From NCBI GenBank assembly GCA_001839685.1, contig MLAK01000933.1:1-45394 (forward strand): a stretch of 45,394 bases of DNA, given 5' to 3'. Each line of letters begins with the position of its first letter. Positions within the stretch are counted from its first letter, which is position 1. This stretch comes from Tritrichomonas foetus (taxonomy: Eukaryota; Parabasalia; Tritrichomonadida; Tritrichomonadidae). Positions 18,858 to 27,439 of this stretch are shown here, one piece after another. The notes below the pieces were generated by a model. The model was given only the letters and a program-made list of their open reading frames with translations, made no database searches and was not told the origin of the DNA. The position numbers and the translations under genes were made by a program.

Positions 18858-19352
18858 ATGACTGACGAACTCACAAGTATCATCTACGTAGGACACCTTC
18901 CAGAAGATTTCGACGAGAAACAATTAAAGAAGTATTTCTCACAGTTCGGAAAAGTTCTCAATGTTCAACTTTCTCGCTCAAAGAAAACCGGAAATTCCAA
19001 ACATTATGGCTGGCTTGAATTTGAAACACCAGAAATCGCAAAAACAGTCGCAAAAGCAATGAATAACTACCTTTTATTCAATAATAACCTCGTTTGCGAG
19101 CAACTTCCACAATCAAAAGTTCATCCAATGTTATTCAAGAACGCCCGCCGCGGCCCAAAGAAGGAAAAGCCAAAGACTCCCCTCACAAAGCAAGAACTTG
19201 CATTGAAGCTCGCGAAGCAGGAAAAAGTAATTATGGCCAAATTAGCAGCCAAAGGAATTGAATACTCATGGCCCTCTTTAGTGAGCCAGTTTGAAAAGGC
19301 CGGTGTAACAATCCCAGAAAACGACGAAGCACCAGCACAAAAGAACGAATGA
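18858..19352 (+). CDS. NIFK/Nop15-like nucleolar RRM protein
   Basis: Likely a nucleolar RNA-binding protein for large-subunit ribosome assembly. One RRM (about residues 6-83) has RNP2 IIYVGHLP and RNP1 KHYGWLEFE. The string LSRSKKTGNSKHYGWLEFE, then AKAMNNYLLFNNNLVCE and KVHPMLF, is very close to human NIFK and yeast Nop15 (LSRSKKTGNSKGYAFVEFE, MNNYL, KVHP.LF). The C-terminal part (about 92-164) is basic then acidic and carries no second domain. The length of 164 is shorter than human NIFK (293), which has a Ki-67-binding tail, so it is nearer the minimal Nop15 type. The ATG at 18858 is the first in frame. Confidence 0.9.
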   Translation: MTDELTSIIYVGHLPEDFDEKQLKKYFSQFGKVLNVQLSRSKKTGNSKHYGWLEFETPEIAKTVAKAMNNYLLFNNNLVCEQLPQSKVHPMLFKNARRGPKKEKPKTPLTKQELALKLAKQEKVIMAKLAAKGIEYSWPSLVSQFEKAGVTIPENDEAPAQKNE

Positions 19353-19631
19353 ATTTATTAGATTATTATCTTGTCTAAACATATTTTGGTTATTAAATTT
19401 AACAGCTTTTTAGCTTAGATTTTAATCCTTTCTTTTAAATTCTTTTTTCTAAAGTTGATCACTAAAAAATCTGATTTTTCGAAGCTCATATTTATTTTTT
19501 TGTTTACTTTCTGATTTATATTGAGCGCACACGAGCATACATGAAGATTAGGTTCAAGGAGAAAAATAATAAATATGTGAAAAATAGAAAATGCGTTTAC
19601 ATAACAAAAAAAGAAAAGAAAAGAAAAGTGT

Positions 19632-19838
19632 TCACCAGAGCACAGGAAGGGCTGCTGTTTGTGGGGCGCTTTCTTGCTCTTCCTTTTGGAAGGATGGATT
19701 TGTGATGAACGAAATAAGAGGATTTATTGGCTCGATCGGAATTTTTGATGGTACTTCGTTTGCACTTTGGGTTATTTGAGACTGATATTCACCTGTCAAG
19801 AGAATTGGCACAGTTGGATCAAAGCGATGAGATGACAT
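19632..19838 (-). CDS. Possible small hypothetical protein
   Basis: A 68-codon frame from ATG at 19838 to TGA at 19632. It sits in a patch clearly less AT-rich than its surroundings, and its translation (start MSSHRFDPTVPILLTGEYQS, end APQTAALPVLW) has a balanced composition unlike random AT-rich frames. It faces away from the coiled-coil gene at 20100, with the 24-bp array between them, and converges on the RRM gene. I recognise no family. A forward frame overlaps it, but its translation is less natural. Confidence 0.4.
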   Translation of the reverse strand: MSSHRFDPTVPILLTGEYQSQITQSANEVPSKIPIEPINPLISFITNPSFQKEEQESAPQTAALPVLW

Positions 19839-19865
19839 TCGCTTTCTGTGAAAGGATCTTTAATT

Positions 19866-20057
19866 ATAACCACATCATGTGTAAGAAATATAACCATATC
19901 ACGTGTAAGAAATGTAACCATATCACGTGTAAGAAATGTAACCATATCACGTGTAAGAAATATAACCATATCATGTGTAAGAAATATAACCATATCATGT
20001 GTAAGAAATATAACCACATCANGTGTAAGAAATATAACCATATCATGTGTAAGAAAT
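19866..20057. repeat. 24-bp tandem repeat, eight copies plus partial ninth
   Basis: Eight perfect-length 24-bp units share the core TAACCATATCA, then CGTG or TGTG, then TAAGAAA. Copies differ at only a few positions; copies 2-4 carry CACGTG. One base is ambiguous (N at 20022). A partial ninth unit begins at 20058, where TAACCATAT becomes TAACGATAT. The array lies in the divergent spacer between a possible small minus-strand gene and the coiled-coil gene. The unit keeps frame in principle, but a stop (TAA, 20088-20090) separates it from the downstream ATG. Confidence 0.95.
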
Positions 20058-20058
20058 G

Positions 20059-20066
20059 TAACGATA
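20059..20066 (+). promoter_or_regulatory. TAACGATA Myb-type site
   Basis: TAACGATA is identical to the Myb recognition element described in Trichomonas vaginalis promoters such as ap65-1. It lies 34 nt before the ATG at 20100, exactly at the end of the 24-bp array, whose units contain the one-base variant TAACCATA. Function in this organism is inference. Confidence 0.4.
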
Positions 20067-20099
20067 TTTTTGTGAATTAGATTTATGTAACGTGCATTG

Positions 20100-22493
20100 A
20101 TGCAAGCAAGATATGACCTGATAAATAAGCTTGTTAAGCTCAAAGCAGATATGGAAGAACAAATAAGATATATTGCTGTTCTTAAAAATGGAAAAATCTT
20201 CAATCAAAAAATGCATCCATTGGTATCACAATTTGACGCCACTTTAAAGCAAATTCCACGTGTGATTACATTTCACCAAGACCAGAAACCAATTGCCTTA
20301 CATGATTTTTTGGTCAAATTCATGGAAAAAGTTGATAACAGAAAAAATCACTTGGTCAATCGCTATTCAAGGGAAATTGAAAATATTAATATGAAGTTAC
20401 TTAAAATTTCAAAGCAATACACTTCGAAATCGGTTGAATTCATTGAGGATTCACAACAGCTGGAACAAAGGTTTAAAAGGCAGCTTAATGTGAGGAAACA
20501 TATGAATGCTGAATCAATTGAAAAAATTCGTAAAAATTATGAGCAAAACTTTTCAAAAACACAAAATTATGAAATTTTATATAATCAAAAACGAATCGAT
20601 GAAGAAAATCGAATCATTCGACGTTATAAAAACAAATTAGAAACATATAATCTCCAAATTGAAAATCTTAAACAAGAAATATCAGAAAATTTAGCAGATG
20701 AAAATCCAGAAAATAATCCTCTTTTGTTAAAGAAATTGAATTCGAATCAACAATCGTTGGAATTTATTCGACAGCAGAAAAATGATGAAATTGAGCTTCT
20801 TAAAAAACAAAAAGAAGGCTTGCTGAATGACATCAAAAATATGATTGAACGAATTGACAAATTGAAAAAGTCTCAAATTGAGTTTAAAAACTCATTTGAA
20901 GAAAAAATCAAAAATTACATCAACCAAACCCAAAAACAAAATGAACAAATTCTTCTTCTTAAGAAGAATGAAATTCATTCAATATCAGAAAAAATACAAA
21001 ATTTGGAAATTAAAATCAAATCTCCAATTGTGCAATTAACTGAAGAAACCTTCCAGAAAAAACTGAAGAAAGAAATTCAAAAACGAGAAAGAAAAATAAA
21101 GGACGAAGAAAATTTAAAAAGAAATGAATGGGGAAATCAAATTTTATCTAAAATTAGCGAACTAAAAAAGATTTTGAAAGAAATATCACTTTTGGAACCA
21201 AAAATAAAAGAAATGAAAAACCAAACAAATCAATTAAACTTAAAACGAATTGAGCAATTAAGTAAAGAGCATCAAGATGAACTAATTTCAATTGATCAAG
21301 ATATTCTAAAAATGCGAACAGATTTTCTCAAACAGACAGAATCTCCAAAAATCATGGATTTAATGCATTTACAAAATGAAATCACAAATCTCGAAATTGC
21401 AAATGAAAAATTGAAAATTAATGATCGTTTTCAGGAAAATCCTAAAGAAGGCTCTATCAAATTAAATCAACAGCTTGACAATATTGAAGAAAATACAACA
21501 TTTGAAATTTCCAAACTTTTTTCAGAAAAAGAAATCAACAAGATCCATCAATGTCAAATCTTAATTGATCAATTTGAAGGCCATTTATCTTTTCTCAAAA
21601 AAATTTTAAACAACATTGAAAGTAAAAATAATGAAGATTCACATCAAAATGACAACCAAACTGAACATCAAGTAAATGGTGAGTTTGAGCAGACTTATAA
21701 TGAATATATCTCTGCTAAAGCGCAAATTATCATCCAAAAAATGCTTGAAGGTGATTATTTGAAGAACCAAGAACAAGATTTAAACGACAAAGAATTTCTA
21801 TTGGACCAAATAACTAAAGATAATGTAAAATTGAATGAGATGGTATTAAGATCACAAAACATTCTCTTCGCCTTCGATTTGGTCTTTGAAACACTGAAAG
21901 AAATTGATTTTGAGATTCCTGATGATCTTTTGGACCAGTTCAATCAACTGAAAGAAAAACAAGCGCATGAAATTAATCGTTTTAGTAAAATTCAAGAAGA
22001 ATTAAACTTACAAAAACAGAAATTCACATTATTGAATCAAGAAGCTTATCAATCTATTCATAGCAAACTTTTTCACAAATTTAGAGAAGATGAACATTTA
22101 AATATACTTCAAAATGATTTAGAATCAGCCAAAAGATTTTATGAAAAAATATCAAATGAAATGAATGAAATTGTAAAAGAAAATAAAATTGAAATAGAAG
22201 AAAATGATAAAGTATTGATGGGAACTTGTCGGAAAGAATATGAAAATAGATATTTTCAAATATTAAATCAAATTTCACAAAGAAATGAAATAGAAAGACA
22301 ATTAATGAAAGAAAAAATTGAAATCGAAAAAAGGAAAATGTTGAAAGAAGAAGAAGAAACCGAATTAATTTATCAATTAACAAATGAAATTAGCATTTTA
22401 GAAAAACAATTAAATGCATTCCCGTCTCATGAAGCTCCACAATCCCATTATGTTAATAGAAAAGCACCATTGCCTCCTCTGAAAGATAAATAA
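20100..22493 (+). CDS. Long coiled-coil protein, function unknown
   Basis: The product is 797 residues from the ATG at 20100 (a TTG precedes it). After about 70 residues of mixed sequence (ATLKQIPRVITFHQDQKPIA) almost the whole protein is Lys/Glu/Asn/Gln-rich heptad-like sequence, with breaks around 450-480 and 530-560. It ends in a short Pro-rich tail (RKAPLPPLKDK). Such proteins are usually structural parts of the cytoskeleton, plentiful in trichomonads (costa, axostyle, pelta, basal-body fibres), but nothing assigns this one. There is no signal peptide or membrane segment. The promoter region carries the 24-bp array and the TAACGATA site. Confidence 0.88.
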   Translation: MQARYDLINKLVKLKADMEEQIRYIAVLKNGKIFNQKMHPLVSQFDATLKQIPRVITFHQDQKPIALHDFLVKFMEKVDNRKNHLVNRYSREIENINMKLLKISKQYTSKSVEFIEDSQQLEQRFKRQLNVRKHMNAESIEKIRKNYEQNFSKTQNYEILYNQKRIDEENRIIRRYKNKLETYNLQIENLKQEISENLADENPENNPLLLKKLNSNQQSLEFIRQQKNDEIELLKKQKEGLLNDIKNMIERIDKLKKSQIEFKNSFEEKIKNYINQTQKQNEQILLLKKNEIHSISEKIQNLEIKIKSPIVQLTEETFQKKLKKEIQKRERKIKDEENLKRNEWGNQILSKISELKKILKEISLLEPKIKEMKNQTNQLNLKRIEQLSKEHQDELISIDQDILKMRTDFLKQTESPKIMDLMHLQNEITNLEIANEKLKINDRFQENPKEGSIKLNQQLDNIEENTTFEISKLFSEKEINKIHQCQILIDQFEGHLSFLKKILNNIESKNNEDSHQNDNQTEHQVNGEFEQTYNEYISAKAQIIIQKMLEGDYLKNQEQDLNDKEFLLDQITKDNVKLNEMVLRSQNILFAFDLVFETLKEIDFEIPDDLLDQFNQLKEKQAHEINRFSKIQEELNLQKQKFTLLNQEAYQSIHSKLFHKFREDEHLNILQNDLESAKRFYEKISNEMNEIVKENKIEIEENDKVLMGTCRKEYENRYFQILNQISQRNEIERQLMKEKIEIEKRKMLKEEEETELIYQLTNEISILEKQLNAFPSHEAPQSHYVNRKAPLPPLKDK

Positions 22494-22526
22494 ATGTTTG
22501 TATAATCAGAATTTTCTTTCTATTTA

Positions 22527-22606
22527 TTATCATGATGTTTCATTATCATGATGATTCATTATCATGATGTTTCATTATCATAATGTTTAATTATCATGAT
22601 GTTTCA
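22527..22606. repeat. 16-bp tandem repeat, five copies
   Basis: Five near-identical copies of TTATCATGATGTTTCA; copies 2 and 4 differ at one or two bases. It begins 34 nt after the stop of the coiled-coil gene, so it lies in or just after that gene's 3' untranslated region. ATCATGAT within the unit is palindromic. Confidence 0.9.
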
Positions 22607-22760
22607 TTTATTTCCAATAAAGACAATATATAAAAAAATGCCTTTCAAGATGAATTAAAAGATAAGTAATTAACACATTTTATTAAATAAAAAAAATCAA
22701 TATCTTCTGCTCACTAAAGATGAAGGTACATTTGGGGAAAAGATAAAGAAACATACAAAA

Positions 22761-23036
22761 TTACTTTCGTCCAGTTTTACGGGGGGAATTGACCATGTTA
22801 TCGCATTGCATAATCATATTCAATAAATTATTTTGTCTGTTTTGGAGCGCCTCAGAAATTCTTTGCTGACTCTCGTTGAGCATTTCAGTGATCGCTGCTT
22901 GGATGTCAATCTGTTGTTCTTCGGCTTGATTAGTTGGAGTATCTCTTGCTGTGTTTTTCTTTGAAGCAGACGCTTGGCCACGATTGGGGCCATGATCAGG
23001 TTGAGCCTTAGCTGCTGCCATTTTTCGTGGAGGCAT
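22761..23036 (-). CDS. Small basic hypothetical protein
   Basis: The ATG at 23036 gives 91 residues (MPPRKMAAAKAQPDHG..); the longer frame begins with TTG. The N-terminal half is basic and probably disordered (NRGQASASKKNTAR), followed by an amphipathic helical segment (IQAAITEMLNESQQRISEAL) and a basic end, SPRKTGRK. It could be a small nuclear or cytoskeletal adaptor; I do not recognise it. It is divergent from the dynein light chain gene (198-bp spacer) and convergent with the coiled-coil gene. Confidence 0.7.
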   Translation of the reverse strand: MPPRKMAAAKAQPDHGPNRGQASASKKNTARDTPTNQAEEQQIDIQAAITEMLNESQQRISEALQNRQNNLLNMIMQCDNMVNSPRKTGRK

Positions 23037-23234
23037 TTTTGCGAAACAAATTCTGGATTTCGAAAATAACGGCAATTTCCACTTTTTAAATAATTTACAA
23101 AAGACTTTTTTTTGTCCCTCTTTTTGATTTACCAGAAATTTCTGAATATAAATATTTTTTCTGTTTGTATTTAGCCGTATATTCGGAATTTATTCGCTTT
23201 TTATATATATGAACGTTTATTATTAATTTGGGAG

Positions 23235-23590
23235 ATGAATGAGTCCGAAGAACTTGCATTCATTGCTGAAGATGTAAAAGCTATCGCAAAAGATGTATGT
23301 TTTATTTCTAACGACAGAGTATTGAATCCACATTAAGAAATCAAGATTTTAAGCCAAATATGATCAACCAATGGTGCTCAACAATCATTGAAGAATGCAC
23401 AAAACGTCTTTGCGCTTTGAACAAACCATTTAAATACGTTTCTTCTTGTATAATTATGCAAAAAACCGGAGCAGGACTCCATTTATCTGCATCGACATTT
23501 TGGGATCAAACAACAGACAGCTCAACGACAGTCCGATGGGAAAACACTACAATGTATGCTATTCTATCTGTATATGGTGTTATGATATAA
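23235..23590 (+). CDS. Dynein light chain Tctex1-type (DYNLT), one 23-nt intron
   Basis: A light chain of cytoplasmic or axonemal dynein that links cargo or regulators to the motor. Exon 1 is 23235-23294 (MNESEELAFIAEDVKAIAKD) and exon 2 is 23318-23590, joined across a 23-nt phase-0 intron. The spliced product has 110 residues, close to human DYNLT1 (113). The match runs end to end: EELAFIAEDVKAI parallels EETAFVVDEVSNI, NQWCSTIIEECTKRL parallels NQWTTNVVEQTLSQL, and NKPFKYVSSCIIMQKTGAGLH parallels [21 protein letters not shown]. It then has WDQTTDSSTTVRWENTTMY and ends SVYGVMI. Without splicing the message shifts frame and stops at a TAA just after the intron. Reading only the exon 2 frame would wrongly start the protein at an internal Met. 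Confidence 0.95.
23295..23317 (+). other. Ultra-short spliceosomal intron (23 nt)
   Basis: It begins GTATGT and ends TCTAACGACAG, so the branch-site TAAC lies only a few bases from the 3' splice site, as in the fused branch/3' motif of Trichomonas and Giardia introns. Removal exactly restores the Tctex1 reading frame between Asp20 and Ser21. Its length is not a multiple of three, and retention leads to a stop. Confidence 0.92.
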
Positions 23591-23781
23591 GACTAAAATG
23601 TTTCTTTAAGTTGAATATTTTTTCGAATATTAATTTATTTTTAGATTATGATAAATTTAGTTATAAAGATTTATCGGAGGAATTGACGATAGCCAGAAAT
23701 TCCCAAAATAAAACAAAAAAAAAGCAATTGGAAAAAATAATATTATCAATAATAATTTTTTGATTTTATACAATAAATACA

Positions 23782-24219
23782 TCACACGCCGGTATTGGCA
23801 GTTGCCACTTTATTCCTTTTGGCTTGTCTGATTTTGCTTCTCGCAATTCCAGTCGAATAAGTATCTTGTATTTGTTTGATGCGAAGAATTTCGTTTTCTA
23901 AATCTTTTACTTGATTCGATAAATTCTTATTTTCTTCGGTTTTTTGTCTGATTTCAGTTAAAATCTGCTTTTTCCTTTCTTTCCGTGTAGTATTCCGCTG
24001 TGCAACTTCATTATCAATTTCTTTTGATAATTTCGTCAATGTTGCTGTAAGTAATTTTGATTGGTCTGACCCTTGCTGTTGAAGAAGTTGGGTATCATGT
24101 TCTAATTGCGATATCTGTGTTAATAACATGCGATTCTCGGTTGCGATGAGACGATTTTCGGCCCGCATCTGTTTTAGTTTTTCTTTAATTTCAGCAATCT
24201 CTTTTTCATTTGGATTCAT
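23782..24219 (-). CDS. Short coiled-coil protein, function unknown
   Basis: A 145-residue protein from the ATG at 24219. Residues about 4-115 are almost continuous heptad-type coiled coil (ENRLIATENRMLLTQISQLE.., later EENKNLSNQVKDLENEILRI), followed by a basic tail (SKIRQAKRNKVATANTGV). There is no signal peptide or membrane segment. It is convergent with the dynein light chain gene and divergent from the KAP3 gene. A cytoskeletal or centrosomal role is possible from shape and neighbours, but I cannot name a family. Confidence 0.8.
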   Translation of the reverse strand: MNPNEKEIAEIKEKLKQMRAENRLIATENRMLLTQISQLEHDTQLLQQQGSDQSKLLTATLTKLSKEIDNEVAQRNTTRKERKKQILTEIRQKTEENKNLSNQVKDLENEILRIKQIQDTYSTGIARSKIRQAKRNKVATANTGV

Positions 24220-24914
24220 GTTGGAGATTTCCCGACAGGATTTACTTCTCAGAAATTTTAAACGTCATTTCCCGACATCATTTCGTTTCGATGATTTTCT
24301 CTATAATTTCATCGGTTTCCGAGATACATAAATCTCTAAAGGTTCTACCTTTATGATAAAAAATTATCTTATATCCTGAAATAGGGAAATATTTTCATTT
24401 TTAAGGATTTTCTTTATTAGTAGAGATATAGACACACAATTATATAAAACATAATTAACTTGATTTATTGGATCAATTTATTTATGGTGTCAGAAGATAT
24501 TTCCATTTTTAGATATTAGAAATACAATCAACTTTTTGAATTGGTTATTTGGCTTCAACTGGGTTAATAAAATCAATTTATCTCGATCATTTCTTTTTAA
24601 ATATTTATTAAAATGATTTTCATTAAAATACATCTTTATTATAAATTATATCATGAATATAAAGTACTATTACAACTTATAATAGCCAAAATTACTATGT
24701 TTAATAAAACATTCATTTAAAGAAATTTGGACTAGTTTTTCACAGTATAAATGGTCGTTACTTTCAAATATTCGACCATATATTTTCTCAAAAAAAATAT
24801 GTTTTATCAATTCATCTATTCAATTTAACACTTCTGAGAGATTTTCTTTTCAAAAGAAATATTTTTTATGTGAAAAAACGGTTTTTAGAATTTACGTTTT
24901 TTAATAAAGAAAGA
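24220..24914. promoter_or_regulatory. Divergent AT-rich spacer, putative promoters
   Basis: It separates the short coiled-coil gene (minus) from the KAP3 gene (plus), so both promoters should lie here. A frame at 24128-24331 is antisense shadow. No clear motif. Confidence 0.3.
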
Positions 24915-27074
24915 ATGACTCGTTTCGCCGAAAACGCCGACAATTGTTATAGTGTGACGAGACAAGTGATTCCAGGTGAATTTGAAGTACGTCAAAGTCA
25001 GTCCGCTATCGTTGTTCATTATCAAATTCAAGTCGATGTGCTCGATCAAAATTATAATCCGATTGCAAGTCGGGCAAAACAGAAGCAAATCACAATAACT
25101 TTCAAAGGCCTTAATGCAAAAAGTGATATCGACGAAATCGCTGATTCAATTGTCGGCCATTACGAAATGATACCCGAAAATTCAAAACCTCAATTATTGA
25201 AAGCACTGAACGATCTTCGAGGGCAGGAAAATCGCCCATACACAAACAATGTACGCTCTCCATCAGTTGACGATAAGCTTTCGCGCCAATGTGCAACAGC
25301 CCCAACGATCGCATCTCGAAGTGAATCAGCACCAGCTTTAGCAAACAATATGTCACGCGAACAAGTTGATGATTTACTGCACGACGCTCTACAGAAGATC
25401 CATTGGGGAAATGAGAAGGAATGCCTTGAAACATTATCGCAATTGGCCGAAATCTCACAATATGATAGAAATTTGACCTTAATCATTCAACATGAGCCTC
25501 TCATGAATACGTTAATTAATGGCCTCAAGAAATTTGCGGCAACTTCTTTGGCCGCCTGCACAAAAATTATCACCATATTTGAGAAAATGTCATACTTCCA
25601 AAATTTTGCTGAGCATTTGTCGAGATTCAAAATTGGATCAATGACACTTGGTCTTCTTCATGCGCAAGTTGCCCTCACAAATGTTGCTGACCAGCATTTG
25701 GAAAAGGAAAAGCTGTCGGCTTATTTAAAGTCGCAGAATCAACTTTTGAAACTAGCAACATCACTTTTATTCAACCTTTCTGAAAACTCTGGGGCCATGA
25801 GAAAAATGGTGAATAAAGACATCGTTTCGGTATTAATTGCGCTCCTCGAAAGAAAAAATGCAGAATTATTAACATTGTCACTAAGATTCCTTAGAAAAAT
25901 TGCTTCAGTTCCAATTATTTGGTCAGATATTCCTTATGACCAGATTTGTCCAGCCATTGTTCATAATGTTTTTCGATGGAGCCAACTTACACTTGAAACC
26001 AGATCAAAGCATGTTGCTGTTTTAAGAGAAGGAATTGAATTACTTTATACATTATCATTCCATTCAGAAACAATTGAAACATTCAAAGAATCTGGTGTTT
26101 TTGAAGGCATTGCAAAATTAGTGCATATTACTGAACTTCGCTCACAATTAATTAGAATGTTTTATAAATGTTCAATTGCTGAAGGATCAGACGAAGCCTT
26201 TCGAAACAAAGAATTACTCAACATGCTTATTACTGCATCCACCACCGATTGTGAAGAGAGAATTATTGCTTTAGTTGTTCTTATGAAACTTTCACTTGAT
26301 CGTGAATGCGCAATGACTATTTCTACATCACCTGTTTTCACACAGGAGAATCTCAAGAACATGTTTGTAACTGCTACAACATCTTCTCAAAACAACGAAG
26401 GTAGGATTTTATTGAAGTTGATTAGAAACGTTGCAGATAACCAACCAGCACTTGTTTCTGGATTTGATCAAGAAATTGCAAATGCTTGTGCAGCGAATGC
26501 TAATAATCACGATATGTTATGTGATATCATAGCAGTTGCAAGTCGAGCTAAAATTAACTCAGAAAGAGCCAAATTTTATACAAGCCAAGATAATTTTGTC
26601 CAAGTCCTTGTAAATGTTTTACAGAATAGAAAAGCACAACCTCAATTACACCTCGAATGTATTATGCTTGTTTCTGCTTTTGTTTTATATTCAGCACCTG
26701 CTCAAAAACTCGGAAAATTTAAGATTGTTGATTTAGTTGTCAATATTTTTATATGGCACCATAATGAATACGATATACAGACACAATGTTTGTTCACATT
26801 CTATAGATTCGTTTGTCATACTGATTCCCGAACAGCATTAATTAGTCATCCAGAGATTGTTGATGCAATTATCCAGCATTCAGCCTCTAAAAACGCGGTT
26901 TTGAATGGAATTGCAAATGCAGTTCTAGACGCGCTGGTGACTTTCGATAAAACATATGCTCAAAAGATCAGAGTTCCAAGATTTGATGCCTTCAACCAAG
27001 AATGGCTGACTGTAATCAAGACACAAAAGAAGAATGAAACGCCACAAGATAAAAGCGCAACACAGAGTAAATAA
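24915..27074 (+). CDS. Kinesin-associated protein 3 (KAP3), kinesin-2 subunit
   Basis: The non-motor armadillo-repeat subunit of heterotrimeric kinesin-2, the anterograde motor of intraflagellar transport. I start at the ATG at 24915 (719 residues, MTRFAENADN); the longer frame begins with GTG in very AT-rich DNA. The N-terminal signature (SAIVVHYQIQVDVLDQ.. then ITFKGLNAKSDIDEIADSIV) matches KALIVHYEVEATILGE.. [20 protein letters not shown] of animal KAP3. FAEHLSRFKIGSMTLGLL matches the FHGLITHYKIGALCMNII segment, and LLKLATSLLFNLSENSGAMRKMVNKDIV matches [28 protein letters not shown]. The end, TFDKTYAQKIRVPRFDAFNQEWLTVI, matches [23 protein letters not shown]. The length is slightly under the usual ~790 and the acidic C-terminal tail is short. 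Confidence 0.92.
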   Translation: MTRFAENADNCYSVTRQVIPGEFEVRQSQSAIVVHYQIQVDVLDQNYNPIASRAKQKQITITFKGLNAKSDIDEIADSIVGHYEMIPENSKPQLLKALNDLRGQENRPYTNNVRSPSVDDKLSRQCATAPTIASRSESAPALANNMSREQVDDLLHDALQKIHWGNEKECLETLSQLAEISQYDRNLTLIIQHEPLMNTLINGLKKFAATSLAACTKIITIFEKMSYFQNFAEHLSRFKIGSMTLGLLHAQVALTNVADQHLEKEKLSAYLKSQNQLLKLATSLLFNLSENSGAMRKMVNKDIVSVLIALLERKNAELLTLSLRFLRKIASVPIIWSDIPYDQICPAIVHNVFRWSQLTLETRSKHVAVLREGIELLYTLSFHSETIETFKESGVFEGIAKLVHITELRSQLIRMFYKCSIAEGSDEAFRNKELLNMLITASTTDCEERIIALVVLMKLSLDRECAMTISTSPVFTQENLKNMFVTATTSSQNNEGRILLKLIRNVADNQPALVSGFDQEIANACAANANNHDMLCDIIAVASRAKINSERAKFYTSQDNFVQVLVNVLQNRKAQPQLHLECIMLVSAFVLYSAPAQKLGKFKIVDLVVNIFIWHHNEYDIQTQCLFTFYRFVCHTDSRTALISHPEIVDAIIQHSASKNAVLNGIANAVLDALVTFDKTYAQKIRVPRFDAFNQEWLTVIKTQKKNETPQDKSATQSK

Positions 27075-27439
27075 TATTAGAATTTCGTTAATTTTCAACT
27101 TTTTTTTTTTTTTTTTTGTACAAATTCATCAAGCATACAATACATATTCTAATGCAGTCTCTCGTATATGAAAGATATCACAGCTCAAATTAATTCCAAA
27201 AGAAAATGAAAACTCGTATATGATTTTCGTAAAAAATGGTAATTATCTTTCCTCAATTTCTTCAAAGGCATTTTATATCACTTTGTAATTTTATATAACA
27301 TATCCATGTTGTATTCATTTAGTCCAAAAATTTCGGATAGAAAAAGAAAAGATTGGCCAAATCATGGGAGAGATTTTTAATAATTACAGTATATATTCAA
27401 TAAAATTATTTCATGATATATATTTCTATATGTATCAGC
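27075..27439. other. Convergent 3' flanks of KAP3 and the next gene
   Basis: No gene. A run of 18 T (27100-27117) follows the KAP3 stop by 26 nt. The rest is AT-rich. Confidence 0.5.

Noticed and set aside
19727..20203. Open frames through the 24-bp array on both strands (YNHIMCKK repeats and the antisense version)
   Set aside because: They arise because 24 is a multiple of three; neither continues into a recognisable protein and a stop separates the array from the gene at 20100.
23446..23763. A 105-codon frame overlapping the dynein light chain exon 2
   Set aside because: Out of frame with the Tctex1 protein and low-complexity after the overlap.
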